A stretch of DNA of 64,000 nucleotides from Pelagicoccus mobilis. Its GTDB lineage: Bacteria; Verrucomicrobiota; Verrucomicrobiia; Opitutales; Opitutaceae. Of the stretch, positions 26,180 to 35,537 are shown piece by piece (position 1 is the first letter of the stretch; every line of letters begins with the position of its first letter). A program made the translations under genes and the position numbers. The stretch spans positions 37,634 through 101,633 of the forward strand of contig NZ_JAENIL010000027.1 of the NCBI RefSeq assembly GCF_016595505.1, given 5' to 3'. The notes beneath the pieces were generated by a model. That model was not told where the DNA came from, did not search any database, and worked only from the letters and a program-made list of their open reading frames with translations.

Positions 26180-27541
26180 ATGGATTCGTTTCGCAAGTAC
26201 TGGTTCTCGATCGTGTTCGCCCTTTTGGCTGGTTATGCGATTTGGCTCAGTTCGGCGCCGGTTCGTAGTTCGTTTTCGTCAGTTGAAAAGCCGAGTAGTA
26301 TTTATGGATGGGATACATCGTTCTACAACTTTTGGCTGAGGTCACTGGTATTTGACCAGGATGTAGATTTTTCAAATGAGATTGAGCTCTGCGATACGTT
26401 GCCCGGACCGCAGAAGCGGTTTGCTCTTTATTCATTGCCCCGGACTGAAAACGATCTGGTTCCCAATAAATACCCTATCGGATGGGCGGTTTTTCACGCT
26501 CCATGGTATCTGGTGGGGCATGGAGTCGCCATGTCTCTGGATGCGATGGGAGTGGAGGTCAGGACGGATGGGTTTGGGAAGGTGTATGAGGTTTTCGTAT
26601 ACGCCGGAAGTGTGTCCTATGCTTTCTTGAGCTTGTGGCTGACTTATCTTTTGTTGCGGCGCTATTTTGGAAAAAACAGTTCGGCCACGGCTTTGTGGGT
26701 GGTAACGGTTTGTGGCTTTTTGGTGTACTACCAGTTCGGGCAGTATGCTATGGCTCATAACTTGACCTATCTTTGCGTCGTGTCGGTCTTCTACTGGAGT
26801 TTGGCGGTTCGGGAGATGCCGCCTTTGGTGAGCAATTGGGTGATGCTAGGGCTTTCGACGGGGCTTTTGCTGATCACGCGCTATCAGGCGGGGGTGTATT
26901 TGTTTTTCCCCTTCGCAGTGGTTTTGGTGGATGTCTTGAAAGGTCGAACTGGAGTCAAGGCGGTGGCCTATGGGACGGTCGTATTGCTTGGGGTCGTGGC
27001 GTTGCAGCTGGTGGCTTGGAAGGCTCTTTATGGGTCTTGGCTTGTCTATTCCTATCAAGGCGAGGGATTTAATTGGGAGAGTCCGGCGGTGTGGAAGAGC
27101 CTCTTCGATCCTTTTCATGGGCTTGTTTACTGGCATCCGATCTTCTTGCTGGGAGGGGTTGGGTTGTTCGGCTTTTTGCTGCAACAGAAGCAGCCTATGG
27201 GATTGCTGGTTTTGTTGAGCGTTGCGGCGGTTGTTTATGTTAATTCCGCGTGGGAGACTTGGTGGTTTGGGGCTTCGTTTGGCGGGCGGGCTTATGAGGG
27301 GGTGACTCTTTTTGTCTGCTTTGGAATCGCTTGGTTGCTGGAGAAAACAGATGGTGTCGGCTTTGGAGTGGAGATCGGACTGAGGCTCTTTTTTGCGGCG
27401 CTTGCTGTTTGGAGTCTTGGTGTGCTGGAGGTTTGCGTGTTGAACTGGAGAAGCGGGATTAGTTTGGAAGAGCCGGTGACGCATGCCGATTTTTGGGAGG
27501 CGATCAAAGTGGTTTGGTTGGGGCGTTCTGGCTCTGGGTAG
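26180..27541 (+). CDS. Polytopic membrane protein, GT-C glycosyltransferase-like
   Basis: A 453-residue protein with about eleven hydrophobic helices. After helix 1 there is an extracytoplasmic loop with SIYGWDTSFYNFWLRSLVFDQDVDF and NKYPIGWAVFHAPWYL (shown in part), a layout seen in lipid-linked-sugar glycosyltransferases of the GT-C superfamily, where acidic residues in the first loop are catalytic. Substrates unknown. It follows dus by nine bases and may be co-transcribed. A REP-like palindrome starts at its stop codon. Confidence 0.75.
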   Translation: MDSFRKYWFSIVFALLAGYAIWLSSAPVRSSFSSVEKPSSIYGWDTSFYNFWLRSLVFDQDVDFSNEIELCDTLPGPQKRFALYSLPRTENDLVPNKYPIGWAVFHAPWYLVGHGVAMSLDAMGVEVRTDGFGKVYEVFVYAGSVSYAFLSLWLTYLLLRRYFGKNSSATALWVVTVCGFLVYYQFGQYAMAHNLTYLCVVSVFYWSLAVREMPPLVSNWVMLGLSTGLLLITRYQAGVYLFFPFAVVLVDVLKGRTGVKAVAYGTVVLLGVVALQLVAWKALYGSWLVYSYQGEGFNWESPAVWKSLFDPFHGLVYWHPIFLLGGVGLFGFLLQQKQPMGLLVLLSVAAVVYVNSAWETWWFGASFGGRAYEGVTLFVCFGIAWLLEKTDGVGFGVEIGLRLFFAALAVWSLGVLEVCVLNWRSGISLEEPVTHADFWEAIKVVWLGRSGSG

Positions 27542-27560
27542 GCAATGACGGAGCATTGCC
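27541..27560. repeat. REP-like palindrome, intact copy
   Basis: GGCAATGACGGAGCATTGCC, with seven-base inverted arms, followed by CTCCG. It shares GACGGAGC and the general layout with the sequence rebuilt around the IS110 element and with the copy near 63,890. Confidence 0.7.
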
Positions 27561-27611
27561 CTCCGAAAAAAGATTATTCACCAGGTAAGTCGCGCGGAAT
27601 GTGTTGGCGGG

Positions 27612-27648
27612 GCAAAAAAGAGGCCCGTTTCCGAGGGTGGAAACGAGC
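27612..27648 (-). terminator. Rho-independent terminator of cheA
   Basis: On the minus strand, arms GGCTCGTTTCC and GGAAACGGGCC (one mismatch) around a six-base loop are followed by TCTTTTTTG. It lies about 35 bases after the cheA stop. Confidence 0.85.
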
Positions 27649-27681
27649 CAACGTGTGGAGGGGGAAGTATTTGAAAGTTTG

Positions 27682-30528
27682 TTACGCGACCGAGACGAGC
27701 GTGGCTGGATCGAGGATGAGAGCGATGGTTCCGTCGCCAAGTATCGCTCCTCCGGATACGCCGGGGATGCCTTGCATCATGCCGCCGAGGGATTTGATGA
27801 CGACTTCCTGCTTGCTGACCATGTCGTCTACGAGGAGTCCGCATGGCTTGCCGCCAGTCTCGACGACCACGACTGTGGCGTCTTTTGGTTCCGCGACAGC
27901 GTCGGGAATTGCGAAGTGCTGGTGAAGGCGGAAGAGTGGAATGACTTGGCCTCGGATGTTGAGGATCTCCTGGTTGCCTTGGATTTTTGCGAGCACTTCG
28001 TCGTCGGGACGGAGGGCGACCTTGACCGAAGTGGTTGGGAGGATGAAGCGATCGTTGCCGACCTTGACCACAAGGCCGTCGACGATGGCCATTGTAAGTG
28101 GAAGGAGGATACGGAAGGTTGAGCCTTTGCCGAGGGTTGACTCAATCTCTACCTTGCCGCGCAGCTTTTCGATGTTCTTCTTGACCACGTCCATGCCTAC
28201 GCCGCGACCGGAGATGTCGGTGATCTGGGCGGCGGTGGAGAAGCCGGGAGCGAAGATGAGCTTGTAGATTTCCTCGTTTGTAAGCTGGTCGTTTTCGGAG
28301 ACGATACCGTTGGCGATCGCTTTCGCGAGAACGCGTTCCGGATCGATGCCGCGTCCATCGTCGGCGAGTTCGATGACGATGTTTGAGCCTTGGTGGTAGG
28401 CTTTGAGGCTGATGTTGCCTGTCTCTTCCTTGCCGGCTGCTACGCGATCTTCCGGGGTGGCTTCGAGGCCGTGGTCGAGGGCGTTGCGAACCATGTGCAC
28501 GAGGGGATCGCCGATTTCTTCGACTACGTTACGGTCGAGTTCGGTATCTTCTCCGTAGGTTTCGAAGCGAACCTTCTTGCCGCACTTGGCGCCGATGTCT
28601 CGGACGATGCGGCCCATCTTTTGGAAAGTCGGTTTCACCGGAATCATGCGCAGGGCCATGGAGGTGTGCTGCAATTCCTTGGTGATGCGGGAGAGCTGCG
28701 ACATGTTGCGCTGCAGGAGCGAGTCTCCGCTGCTGGTGGCGCCGGTGGCGGCGTCTTGGCGTGAGCTTTCGAGAAGCTGCGACTGGACGATGACGAGCTC
28801 GCCCACCATGTCCATGAGGTTGTCCAGCTTGGTGGTGTTGACGCGAATGGTGGCGTTTTCGGCTGCTTTGCGTTTTGCTGCCGCGGCGGCCTTTGGATCC
28901 TTTGGAGCTTCCGCTTGCTGGGGCGATGGCTTGGAAGGGGCTGCTGCCGGGGCGTCTTGTGCGGCGAGCGGCTCTTCGGTTTCGTTGGCCTCAACCATTG
29001 GCTCCGGTTCTTCGGCTTGTGGAGCGGCGATGGTGTTGGAGCTTTCGCCTGTTTTGGCGGCGTAGTTTTCGGGGCCCTCCATTGCCCAGCGTGCGCGGGC
29101 CATGAGCTCGGAGACTTCGATGATCTCGGATGGCTCGGTGCCGTTGGCGAGGGCTTCGGTGATTTGCTCGATCAACTGGGTGATGGTGTCCTTGGAGGCG
29201 AGGACGAGGTCGATGATGCCGGTGAAGACGTCGAGCTTGTCGTTGCGGACGAGGTCCATGAGGGACTCGACTTCGTGTGCGAGTCGGTTGACCGGGACGA
29301 GATTGAGGAAGCCGGCTACGCCCTTGATGGTATGGAAGGAGCGGAACATCGAGTTGATGGCGTCGCGGCTGGTGACGTCTTGCTCGAGTTCTAGGACCGC
29401 GGACTCGATTTGCCCGAGGTGGTCGACGGCTTCGGTATGGAATTCTTGGAGCAGCTCCTCGTTTTCCTCCATGTTGAGGTCCATGACGATGTCGTACTGG
29501 GCGAACTCGGCGAGGAGGCCGTCGTCTTCGACTTCTGGATTGGAGGTGATGGTGGTGTCTGGCTCTTCCTGGGGAGCTTCTTCGGTATGGGTGAAGGCTT
29601 CGGGGTCGTTGCCGGCGTTTAGCTGGGTGAGGGCGGTTTCGAGCCAGACGTTGAACTCGGTGAGAAGCGAGATGGCGTAGTTGTCGTAGGCCGAGGCTTC
29701 GTCGAGGAGGTTGTCCATCTTGGCCAAGACGGGAGTGATGGCCTGGTGGACGGTCTCGTTTGTCTCGAACTCGTTTTCGAAGTCTTTGAGAAGGGAGTAG
29801 ACGGGCAGCATGCCTTCGTCGCTGCCTGCGCTTGCGAGGAGGAGCTCTGCGGAGAATTGCTGGGAAAGCTTGGAGAAGGTTTCGATCTTCTCGGGAGCCC
29901 AGTTCGGATTTTGGGAGATTGCTGGCGAAAGAGATACTTCGTCGGGGATCTCGAAGGAGATGGTTTCTTCTCCAGAGTCCGCGACTAGGTCGTCGAGGGA
30001 ATCGAAGTTCGGGGCGGCGATTTCTTCGGGGGTCGCGTCTTGCGCGGCGGCGAGGTCGTCGAAGCTGGGGACGTCTTCGTTTGCTGGAGTTTCCTCTGGA
30101 AGCTCGGCGGAGGAGAAATCGATGGAGTCGAAGCTTGGGAGCTCGGTTGGCTCCGGGGCGTCGGCTGGAATTTCGGTAACGGCTTCTGTTGGGGTGGAGG
30201 ATTCGCCGATTACGAAGGGGCGGATAGCGGTCTCGTTGCGCAGGCTTTCGACTGCGTCGCAGCACCATTTGGCGAATTCGCGCATGGTCTGCACCGCTGC
30301 CTCGTCGAAGAGCTTGGCTTCGTCGAGCATGACCTGGATGACTTCCTGGACGGTGACGACGCCTTGTACGATCTCTGGGTCTTGCGGGAGGGACCAGGTG
30401 ATCTCGTTGACGAGGCTGAAGATGGGGATGAGGCCGTTGTCGGTCTCGGGTTGGGCGAGGTGAGCTTCGGAAGTGAGCTTCGATGCTATCTCTTCAAATG
30501 TGTTAATTTCGTCGGGTGACCACGCCAT
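27682..30528 (-). CDS. cheA: CheA-type chemotaxis histidine kinase with duplicated N-terminal domain
   Basis: A 948-residue protein, much longer than typical CheA (about 650). The Hpt (P1) domain has FRSFHTIKGVAGFL with His399. The dimerisation domain has NTTKLDNLMDMVGELVI. ATPase boxes are VHMVRNALDHGLE, ADDGRGID and GRGVGMDVVKKNIEKL. A CheW-like domain ends the protein. Before P1 there are two related helical domains of about 95 residues (1-97 and 209-303) joined by acidic Pro-rich linkers; they share W(S/A)P(D/E)(E/K)I(N/E)TF and a following (I/V)(F/Y)SL(V/L). No P2 domain is evident between P1 and P3. No cheW, cheY, cheB or receptor gene adjoins. Confidence 0.92.
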   Translation of the reverse strand: MAWSPDEINTFEEIASKLTSEAHLAQPETDNGLIPIFSLVNEITWSLPQDPEIVQGVVTVQEVIQVMLDEAKLFDEAAVQTMREFAKWCCDAVESLRNETAIRPFVIGESSTPTEAVTEIPADAPEPTELPSFDSIDFSSAELPEETPANEDVPSFDDLAAAQDATPEEIAAPNFDSLDDLVADSGEETISFEIPDEVSLSPAISQNPNWAPEKIETFSKLSQQFSAELLLASAGSDEGMLPVYSLLKDFENEFETNETVHQAITPVLAKMDNLLDEASAYDNYAISLLTEFNVWLETALTQLNAGNDPEAFTHTEEAPQEEPDTTITSNPEVEDDGLLAEFAQYDIVMDLNMEENEELLQEFHTEAVDHLGQIESAVLELEQDVTSRDAINSMFRSFHTIKGVAGFLNLVPVNRLAHEVESLMDLVRNDKLDVFTGIIDLVLASKDTITQLIEQITEALANGTEPSEIIEVSELMARARWAMEGPENYAAKTGESSNTIAAPQAEEPEPMVEANETEEPLAAQDAPAAAPSKPSPQQAEAPKDPKAAAAAKRKAAENATIRVNTTKLDNLMDMVGELVIVQSQLLESSRQDAATGATSSGDSLLQRNMSQLSRITKELQHTSMALRMIPVKPTFQKMGRIVRDIGAKCGKKVRFETYGEDTELDRNVVEEIGDPLVHMVRNALDHGLEATPEDRVAAGKEETGNISLKAYHQGSNIVIELADDGRGIDPERVLAKAIANGIVSENDQLTNEEIYKLIFAPGFSTAAQITDISGRGVGMDVVKKNIEKLRGKVEIESTLGKGSTFRILLPLTMAIVDGLVVKVGNDRFILPTTSVKVALRPDDEVLAKIQGNQEILNIRGQVIPLFRLHQHFAIPDAVAEPKDATVVVVETGGKPCGLLVDDMVSKQEVVIKSLGGMMQGIPGVSGGAILGDGTIALILDPATLVSVA

Positions 30529-30776
30529 GATATGAAATTCGTTTGGTGGGAAAGGTGAGTGAGTACGGGTGCCGTAACGGATCTCATCGTCTGGGAGCGG
30601 GGAATTCTTGAGTAGAAAAACCGAGAATCGCCCTGCTCTTTAGTCCGGATTACTCATTGGCGTGGGCAGCGGAGGCTATTTTGCGGATATTTTACATGCC
30701 GGGTGCCGGGGTGGTGGACTTCTACCGATTTACTCCTTGGGACGATAGGGGGCGACCTGCGATCCTGCATTTGGGA

Positions 30777-30800
30777 CGCGGGCTGAAGCACCGCGCTACG
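30777..30800. repeat. Dispersed repeat, copy 1
   Basis: CGCGGGCTGAAGC-A-CCGCGCTACG, matching the copy at 60015-60038 with one difference. Flanking CCTGCAT about ten bases upstream is also shared. This copy overlaps the stop codon of the hybrid kinase gene. The inner CGCGG...CCGCG forms a hairpin. Confidence 0.75.
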
Positions 30801-32748
30801 ATGCGTCGGCGGTAGCGAGGAGCTTTTGGGCGGCGGTGAGGACGGCCTTGAGGGCGAAGGGCTTTTTGAGAACGACGGCGTCTTGCGGGATGTCGAACTG
30901 GGAGAGCAGCTCTTCGGAGTACCCGGTCATGACGATGACTTTCATGCCGGGGTTCTTTTTCAAGAGGCGTTCGGCCAGCTCCGAGCCGCGCATCTTGGGG
31001 AGGATGAGATCGGTGATGAGGAGCTTGATGTCCTCGTGCGACTCTTCGAAGAAGTCGAGGGCGTCTTCCGCCTGGTTGGTGGAGTAGACTTGGTAGTTGT
31101 ACATCCCGAGCAGTCCGGAGATGCAGTCGCACATGGTTTCGTCGTCCTCGACCACGAGAATGGATTCGCGCTCGGTGGAGGCGAGGTTTTCGGGGAGGCC
31201 TTCGTCGGTGTCTTCGTCTTCTGCCTTTTTGGAGGCGACGATGGGGAGGAAGATGCGGAAGCGTGTGCCTTTGCCTTTTTCGGAGGCGACCTCGATGTGT
31301 CCGTTGACCTGCTTGACGATGCCGTAGACGGTGGAGAGTCCGAGTCCGGTGCCTTTGCCTTGTTCTTTGGTGGTGAAGAAGGGCTCGAAGATTCGCTTTT
31401 GGGTTTCGGGGTCGATGCCGGTGCCTGTGTCCTGGAAGGTTAGGACCATGTAGGCGCGCGGGTCCATATAGTCAGGGAGGAGGATCTCGGATTCCTCGGC
31501 GTCGCAGCTGACGATGGAGAGCTCCATCTGCCCGCCGTCAGGCATGGCGTCGCGGGCGTTGGTGGTGAAGTTGATGAGGATCTGCTCGAGGGCGGTCCGG
31601 TTGATGTTGACGAAGACGGGGGTGTCGGAGAAGCGGAGGTTGTACTGGATGTTTTCCGGCACGAGGCGACGCAGGATCTTCTGCATGTCGCGGGTGACCT
31701 TGATGGCGTCGAGGACCTCGGGTTTGAGGTTCTTGTTGCGGCGCGAGAAGGAGAGGAGCTGCTGGGTGAGGTCGGCGGCGCGGTCGGCGGCTTTGCGGAT
31801 CTCGGTGATGAATTTGCGGTTGGGGTCGTTTTCGTCGATCTTGTCGATGACGAGATCTGAGAAGGAGAGGATGACCGCTAGGATGTTGTTGAAGTCGTGG
31901 GCGATGCCTCCGGCGAGGCGTCCGACGGCTTCCATTTTCTGGGATTGGAAGAGGTCTTGCTCGAGGCGGCGGAGGTGGGAGACGTCGCGTTGGATGACGA
32001 CGTGGTTGGTGACGTTGCCTTCGGGGCTGTGTACGGGGAAGGCTTTCCAGGAGATGATGAATTCGGCGCCGTCTTTCTTGTAGCCGACGGTTTCGCCGGC
32101 GGCGGGCTGGCCGGACTGGATGTCCTGGACCATTTCCTCGATGACGGACTCGTCGGTGGCGGGGCCGTTGAGGAGGGAGATGGGCTTGCCGATGACTTCG
32201 ATATCGGAGTAGCCGGTGATCTGGCTGAAGCCGTCGTTGGTGTAGAGGATGCGGGCGTCGCCGTGTTCCCAGTTGGTGTCGGTGATGAGCACGCCTTCGC
32301 CGATGCTTTTGAGGGCGGTGGCGATGAGACGGATCTGGTTTTCGGTGGTGACGGTCTCGCTGAGATCCTTGAAGAAGAGGATGGCCCCGGCGTGTTCGGG
32401 GTTGGGCTTGAGGTGGAAGCTTACGGGGATGTATCCACCGTGGGCGGCTTGCAGGTTGCCTTGGGCGTGGGCGAGCTGGGGATTGCGATAGCGTTCGTCG
32501 GCGAGGTTGATCGGCTGGCCGTTGACGGGGTCTGTGACGCGGAAGGCTTCGCTGATGTTGGCTCCGACTACGTTCGTTTCGGTGGCGGAGAGGATGCCGA
32601 GGGCTTGCTTGTTGGCGCGTTGGATCGTGCCGGTGCGATCGAGAACGATGATGCCTTCGCTGGAGAACTCGAGGAGGGAGTCGGCGAGGCTTTGGTTCGC
32701 GAGCTGCTCTTCCGCGGGTGTTTTGGCGGAGGAGTCTGGACGCGTCAT
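30796..32748 (-). CDS. Soluble PAS-PAS hybrid histidine kinase with receiver domain
   Basis: A 650-residue protein with no membrane segment. PAS 1 covers about 20-130 (SSEGIIVLDRTGTIQRANKQ), PAS 2 about 145-258 (GEGVLITDTNW, YTNDGFSQITGYS). The kinase core is of the NtrB-like type with LAGGIAHDFNNILAVILSF (His284). ATPase signatures are DTGTGIDPE and GTGLGLSTVYGI. The receiver (about 525-645) starts SILVVEDDETM with Asp in LITDLILPKMRG. It ends at the dispersed repeat. cheA lies downstream about 270 bases on, after a gap with no gene. The ATG at 32748 was chosen over an upstream TTG. Confidence 0.92.
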   Translation of the reverse strand: MTRPDSSAKTPAEEQLANQSLADSLLEFSSEGIIVLDRTGTIQRANKQALGILSATETNVVGANISEAFRVTDPVNGQPINLADERYRNPQLAHAQGNLQAAHGGYIPVSFHLKPNPEHAGAILFFKDLSETVTTENQIRLIATALKSIGEGVLITDTNWEHGDARILYTNDGFSQITGYSDIEVIGKPISLLNGPATDESVIEEMVQDIQSGQPAAGETVGYKKDGAEFIISWKAFPVHSPEGNVTNHVVIQRDVSHLRRLEQDLFQSQKMEAVGRLAGGIAHDFNNILAVILSFSDLVIDKIDENDPNRKFITEIRKAADRAADLTQQLLSFSRRNKNLKPEVLDAIKVTRDMQKILRRLVPENIQYNLRFSDTPVFVNINRTALEQILINFTTNARDAMPDGGQMELSIVSCDAEESEILLPDYMDPRAYMVLTFQDTGTGIDPETQKRIFEPFFTTKEQGKGTGLGLSTVYGIVKQVNGHIEVASEKGKGTRFRIFLPIVASKKAEDEDTDEGLPENLASTERESILVVEDDETMCDCISGLLGMYNYQVYSTNQAEDALDFFEESHEDIKLLITDLILPKMRGSELAERLLKKNPGMKVIVMTGYSEELLSQFDIPQDAVVLKKPFALKAVLTAAQKLLATADAS

Positions 32749-32805
32749 GGCGGGATTATCGGAGCTTAAGTCGTTTGGTCTCAAAAGCTGGTACTGTTGA
32801 AAGCA

Positions 32806-32878
32806 GATTCGTTTAACGCAATAGTCAGAGCTATGTCGTTATTACCTAATCGACATCGGTTGATGCGTCAAACGAATC
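32806..32878. repeat. Nested inverted-repeat element upstream of the hybrid kinase gene
   Basis: Outer arms GATTCGTTTaACGC (32806-32819) and GCGTcAAACGAATC (32865-32878) pair with one bulged position. Inside, ATGTCG (32833-32838) and CGACAT (32851-32856) form a second hairpin. The 73-base element lies 58 bases upstream of the kinase start and may be a folded 5' leader or a small RNA. It does not fold as a tRNA. Confidence 0.6.
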
Positions 32879-32884
32879 GAGGGT

Positions 32885-32915
32885 AACCACGTAGCTGAAA
32901 GGAAACTACGTGGTT
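32885..32915 (-). terminator. Hairpin downstream of galE
   Basis: Perfect ten-base arms AACCACGTAG and CTACGTGGTT around an 11-base loop, 18 bases after the galE stop. A T run is lacking, so termination is likely but not certain. A second small hairpin GTTCCC/GGGAAC directly abuts the stop. Confidence 0.55.
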
Positions 32916-32933
32916 TGTTCCCAGTACCGGGAA

Positions 32934-33926
32934 CTATTTATCGTCGTATCCATTCGGGTGTGACTCGTGCCACGCCCATGCGGTTTCGATGATGCTTTTG
33001 ATGGTGTCGTACTGCGGCACCCAGTTGAGCTCGGTCTTGGCTTTCACGCTGTCAGCGTAGGCGGAGGGAACGTCGCCATCGCGCTTGGGAGCTACGTCGT
33101 AAGGGACGGGGCGGCCGGAGACTTCTTCGACGGCTTTGATGATCTCGAGCACGCTGGCTGGAGTGCCGGTGCCGAGATTGTAGCGGAGGTAGGCTCCTTC
33201 TTCTTCGAGGCGAGGGAAAGCGGCGATGTGGGCGCGGGAGAGGTCGTCTACGTGCACGTAGTCGCGCAGGCAGGTACCGTCTGGCGTTGGGTAATCGTCG
33301 CCGAAGACGTACATCTTTTCGCGTTGGCCGAGAGCGACTTGGATGGCGATCGGGATGAGGTGAGTTTCGGGGGAGTGGTCCTCGCCGATGACTCCTCCTT
33401 CCGCGGCGCCGGAGGCGTTGAAATAGCGGAAGATGGCGGCGCTCATGCCGTAGGCCTTGCAGCAGTACTCGAGGATGACTTCGACGTCTGCCTTAGTCTG
33501 TCCGTAGGCGCTGATGGGGCGAAGCGGCATGGCTTCGGTGAAGGGTGGTTCCGCTTCCTCGCCGAGAACGGTGCAGGAAGAGGAGAAGACGAACTTGTTG
33601 ACGCCTGCTTCGCGCATGGACTTGAGCAGCGAGACGGTCTTGGCGACGTTGTTGTCGTAGTGCTTGAGGGGGTCCTGCATGGACTCGCCGACTTCGATGA
33701 AGGCGGCGAAGTGCATGACGATGTCGATGGCTTCGTCCTTGAGGATTTGCACGACCTTAGGGGAGTCGGCGAGGTCGGCCTCATGGAAGGTGACGCCTTC
33801 CGGGATCGATCCCTTGTGCCCCTTGACGAGGTTATCGAGGACGATGGGGGTATGCCCAGCGACCTGCAGTTGGCGAACGCAGTGACTACCGATGTATCCT
33901 GCACCTCCTACTACGAGTACGTTCAT
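32934..33926 (-). CDS. galE: UDP-glucose 4-epimerase
   Basis: A 330-residue extended SDR. The NAD-binding motif is GGAGYIGSH (7-15); the catalytic triad is Ser117 in SSSCTVLG with Tyr141 and Lys145 in YGQTK. PTPDGTCLRDYVHVDDL and YNLGTG are GalE signatures. It interconverts UDP-glucose and UDP-galactose (perhaps the N-acetyl forms) and so feeds the glycan locus upstream. It is separated from that locus by 131 bases, so it may have its own promoter. Confidence 0.95.
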   Translation of the reverse strand: MNVLVVGGAGYIGSHCVRQLQVAGHTPIVLDNLVKGHKGSIPEGVTFHEADLADSPKVVQILKDEAIDIVMHFAAFIEVGESMQDPLKHYDNNVAKTVSLLKSMREAGVNKFVFSSSCTVLGEEAEPPFTEAMPLRPISAYGQTKADVEVILEYCCKAYGMSAAIFRYFNASGAAEGGVIGEDHSPETHLIPIAIQVALGQREKMYVFGDDYPTPDGTCLRDYVHVDDLSRAHIAAFPRLEEEGAYLRYNLGTGTPASVLEIIKAVEEVSGRPVPYDVAPKRDGDVPSAYADSVKAKTELNWVPQYDTIKSIIETAWAWHESHPNGYDDK

Positions 33927-34057
33927 AGGGTGGGACTTTTACTGTCCCGCAGGAAGGATTCGAGCAAAAAGGAAGTGATAATCGGGTCGCGGTTTGTAGT
34001 GTTTGGGTCTGGAGAATGGTGAATCTCAATGGGAGCGAAACCGTTCCTGATTTCAGA

Positions 34058-35524
34058 TCAAAACTCCGTCCGGTCGAAGGGCATCTCATCGTTCCCTGCG
34101 GCGACGATTTTAGGCAAGGGGGTGTCGAATGATCGGTACAGCTCTTTTATTTGGGAGATGATGTCGTTGGCGAAGTCGGCTGACCCAATGAGGATTTGCT
34201 CAGGAAGAAGGGATTCGAGGTCCTGCGGGGCTTGAATTGGGATCCCCATGTATTTTTGTCCGGATTTTGAGGTATCCGAATCGACGATACAGAAGATCTG
34301 AATCTTGGAGTCCAAGCACGAGTCCGCTAGGCTTCTGCCAAAGAAGCCTCCTCCGAAGATAGCTGTTTTCGCTGACCGCTCGGCGATTTGAAGAATGGAT
34401 TGGATGGATGCCTGCATCGGTGGCAGCGATAGAGGCTTGGTGAGTTTAGGTGCTTGTGAATGGGATACCTGATCGAGGATGATGCCGAGTGTGCGAATGA
34501 AGCGTTCCGGGGAGTGTTTCCGTTCGATTTGGGCGGTTGCTTCGTTTTTGATCGCTTGCAGTCGGCTTCTATCGAGGTGGAGATCGTGGATGGCTGCGGC
34601 CATTTGATCTGTGTCGCCTTGGGGGACGATGAACCCTGACTTGTTGTTTTCGATTAGGGATCGAATGCCGGACTCTATATCCATCACCACGGGGCAATTT
34701 CCTGCCGCCATGCCTTCGATTATGGAAACGGGAGTTCCTTCGAAGGCTGAGCAGAGTAGGATTATGTCGTTGTTCGTGAGTTCTTCGAATAGCGCCTCTC
34801 TATCGAGGGAGCCTCGGAAAACGATGAATGGTGCTAGTCCGAGGCGCTCGGCGGAAGCTTCAAGTCTAGGGCGCTCGCGACCCTCGCCGATGATTTGGAG
34901 GCGAAACGGTACGCTGCGTTCTGTGAGATTTTGGGCCACCTCCAATAGGCGGGATACTCGTTTGTCAGGTTCTTCGAGGCGTCCTGTGTAGGCTAGCCTG
35001 AGAGGTTCGGTAGGGTTGGCGGATGACTTGGGCCCTTGATAAGGGTTGGGAAGTGGAAGCTCAAAAATCTCCTTTGATCTGTGAGGCAGTCGGTCGCGAA
35101 GCTCGGTTGTCGCTTTTTCGCTCACTGCGAAAAAGGCTGAAAATCGCTCTTCGTTTGGGACGAGGTCGTTGTACGCGTTTGGGGAGTCCCTGTGGATTGT
35201 TCCCAATATTCGGATACGGTTTCCGCGTGAAGCGTCCTCCATGGATTTCAATGCTCCAAGGTTTGGGATGATTCCCGCGTTTGGAATCACAGCGAACGTT
35301 TCGTTTTCCTCCTGAGCTACGATCTCGAGGATCTTTGATGCCACTTTATCTGGATTGTGGCTATCGGCGAGGGGGAGAGAGGTTTGCCGGTCTTTTGCGA
35401 ATCGGGAGCTTGGGCCGTTGAGCGAGAGAAAGTAGCTTTCCGGACAATTGTCGTGAATGAACGCTCCGAGGCTGAGCACTCCGTTAGGCGTGTCGCCATC
35501 GGGATTGATGAATATGAACTTCAT
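34058..35524 (-). CDS. GT4-type glycosyltransferase with C-terminal Rossmann-like module
   Basis: A 488-residue protein, the last gene of the glycan operon. The GT-B glycosyltransferase part has LAYTGRLEEPDKRVSRLLE, LQIIGEGRERPRLEASAE, and the nucleotide-sugar site CSAFEGTPVSIIEGMAAG. From about residue 385 a second module follows: KTAIFGGGFFGRSLADSC and IFCIVDSDTSKSGQKYMGIPI, like the PglD_N/NeuD N-terminal nucleotide-binding fold. Related modules occur in three other proteins of this operon. It probably adds one sugar of the repeat unit; donor unknown. Confidence 0.85.
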   Translation of the reverse strand: MKFIFINPDGDTPNGVLSLGAFIHDNCPESYFLSLNGPSSRFAKDRQTSLPLADSHNPDKVASKILEIVAQEENETFAVIPNAGIIPNLGALKSMEDASRGNRIRILGTIHRDSPNAYNDLVPNEERFSAFFAVSEKATTELRDRLPHRSKEIFELPLPNPYQGPKSSANPTEPLRLAYTGRLEEPDKRVSRLLEVAQNLTERSVPFRLQIIGEGRERPRLEASAERLGLAPFIVFRGSLDREALFEELTNNDIILLCSAFEGTPVSIIEGMAAGNCPVVMDIESGIRSLIENNKSGFIVPQGDTDQMAAAIHDLHLDRSRLQAIKNEATAQIERKHSPERFIRTLGIILDQVSHSQAPKLTKPLSLPPMQASIQSILQIAERSAKTAIFGGGFFGRSLADSCLDSKIQIFCIVDSDTSKSGQKYMGIPIQAPQDLESLLPEQILIGSADFANDIISQIKELYRSFDTPLPKIVAAGNDEMPFDRTEF

Positions 35525-35537
35525 CGGTGGCTGTCGC

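Noticed and set aside
27682..32748. A complete chemotaxis operon
   Set aside because: Only cheA is present; there is no cheW, cheR, cheB, receptor or flagellar gene in the window.
32806..32878. tRNA-like fold considered for the nested inverted repeat
   Set aside because: Length is similar but there is no T-loop GTTCGA sequence, no anticodon-arm geometry and the outer stem is nine bases or longer.
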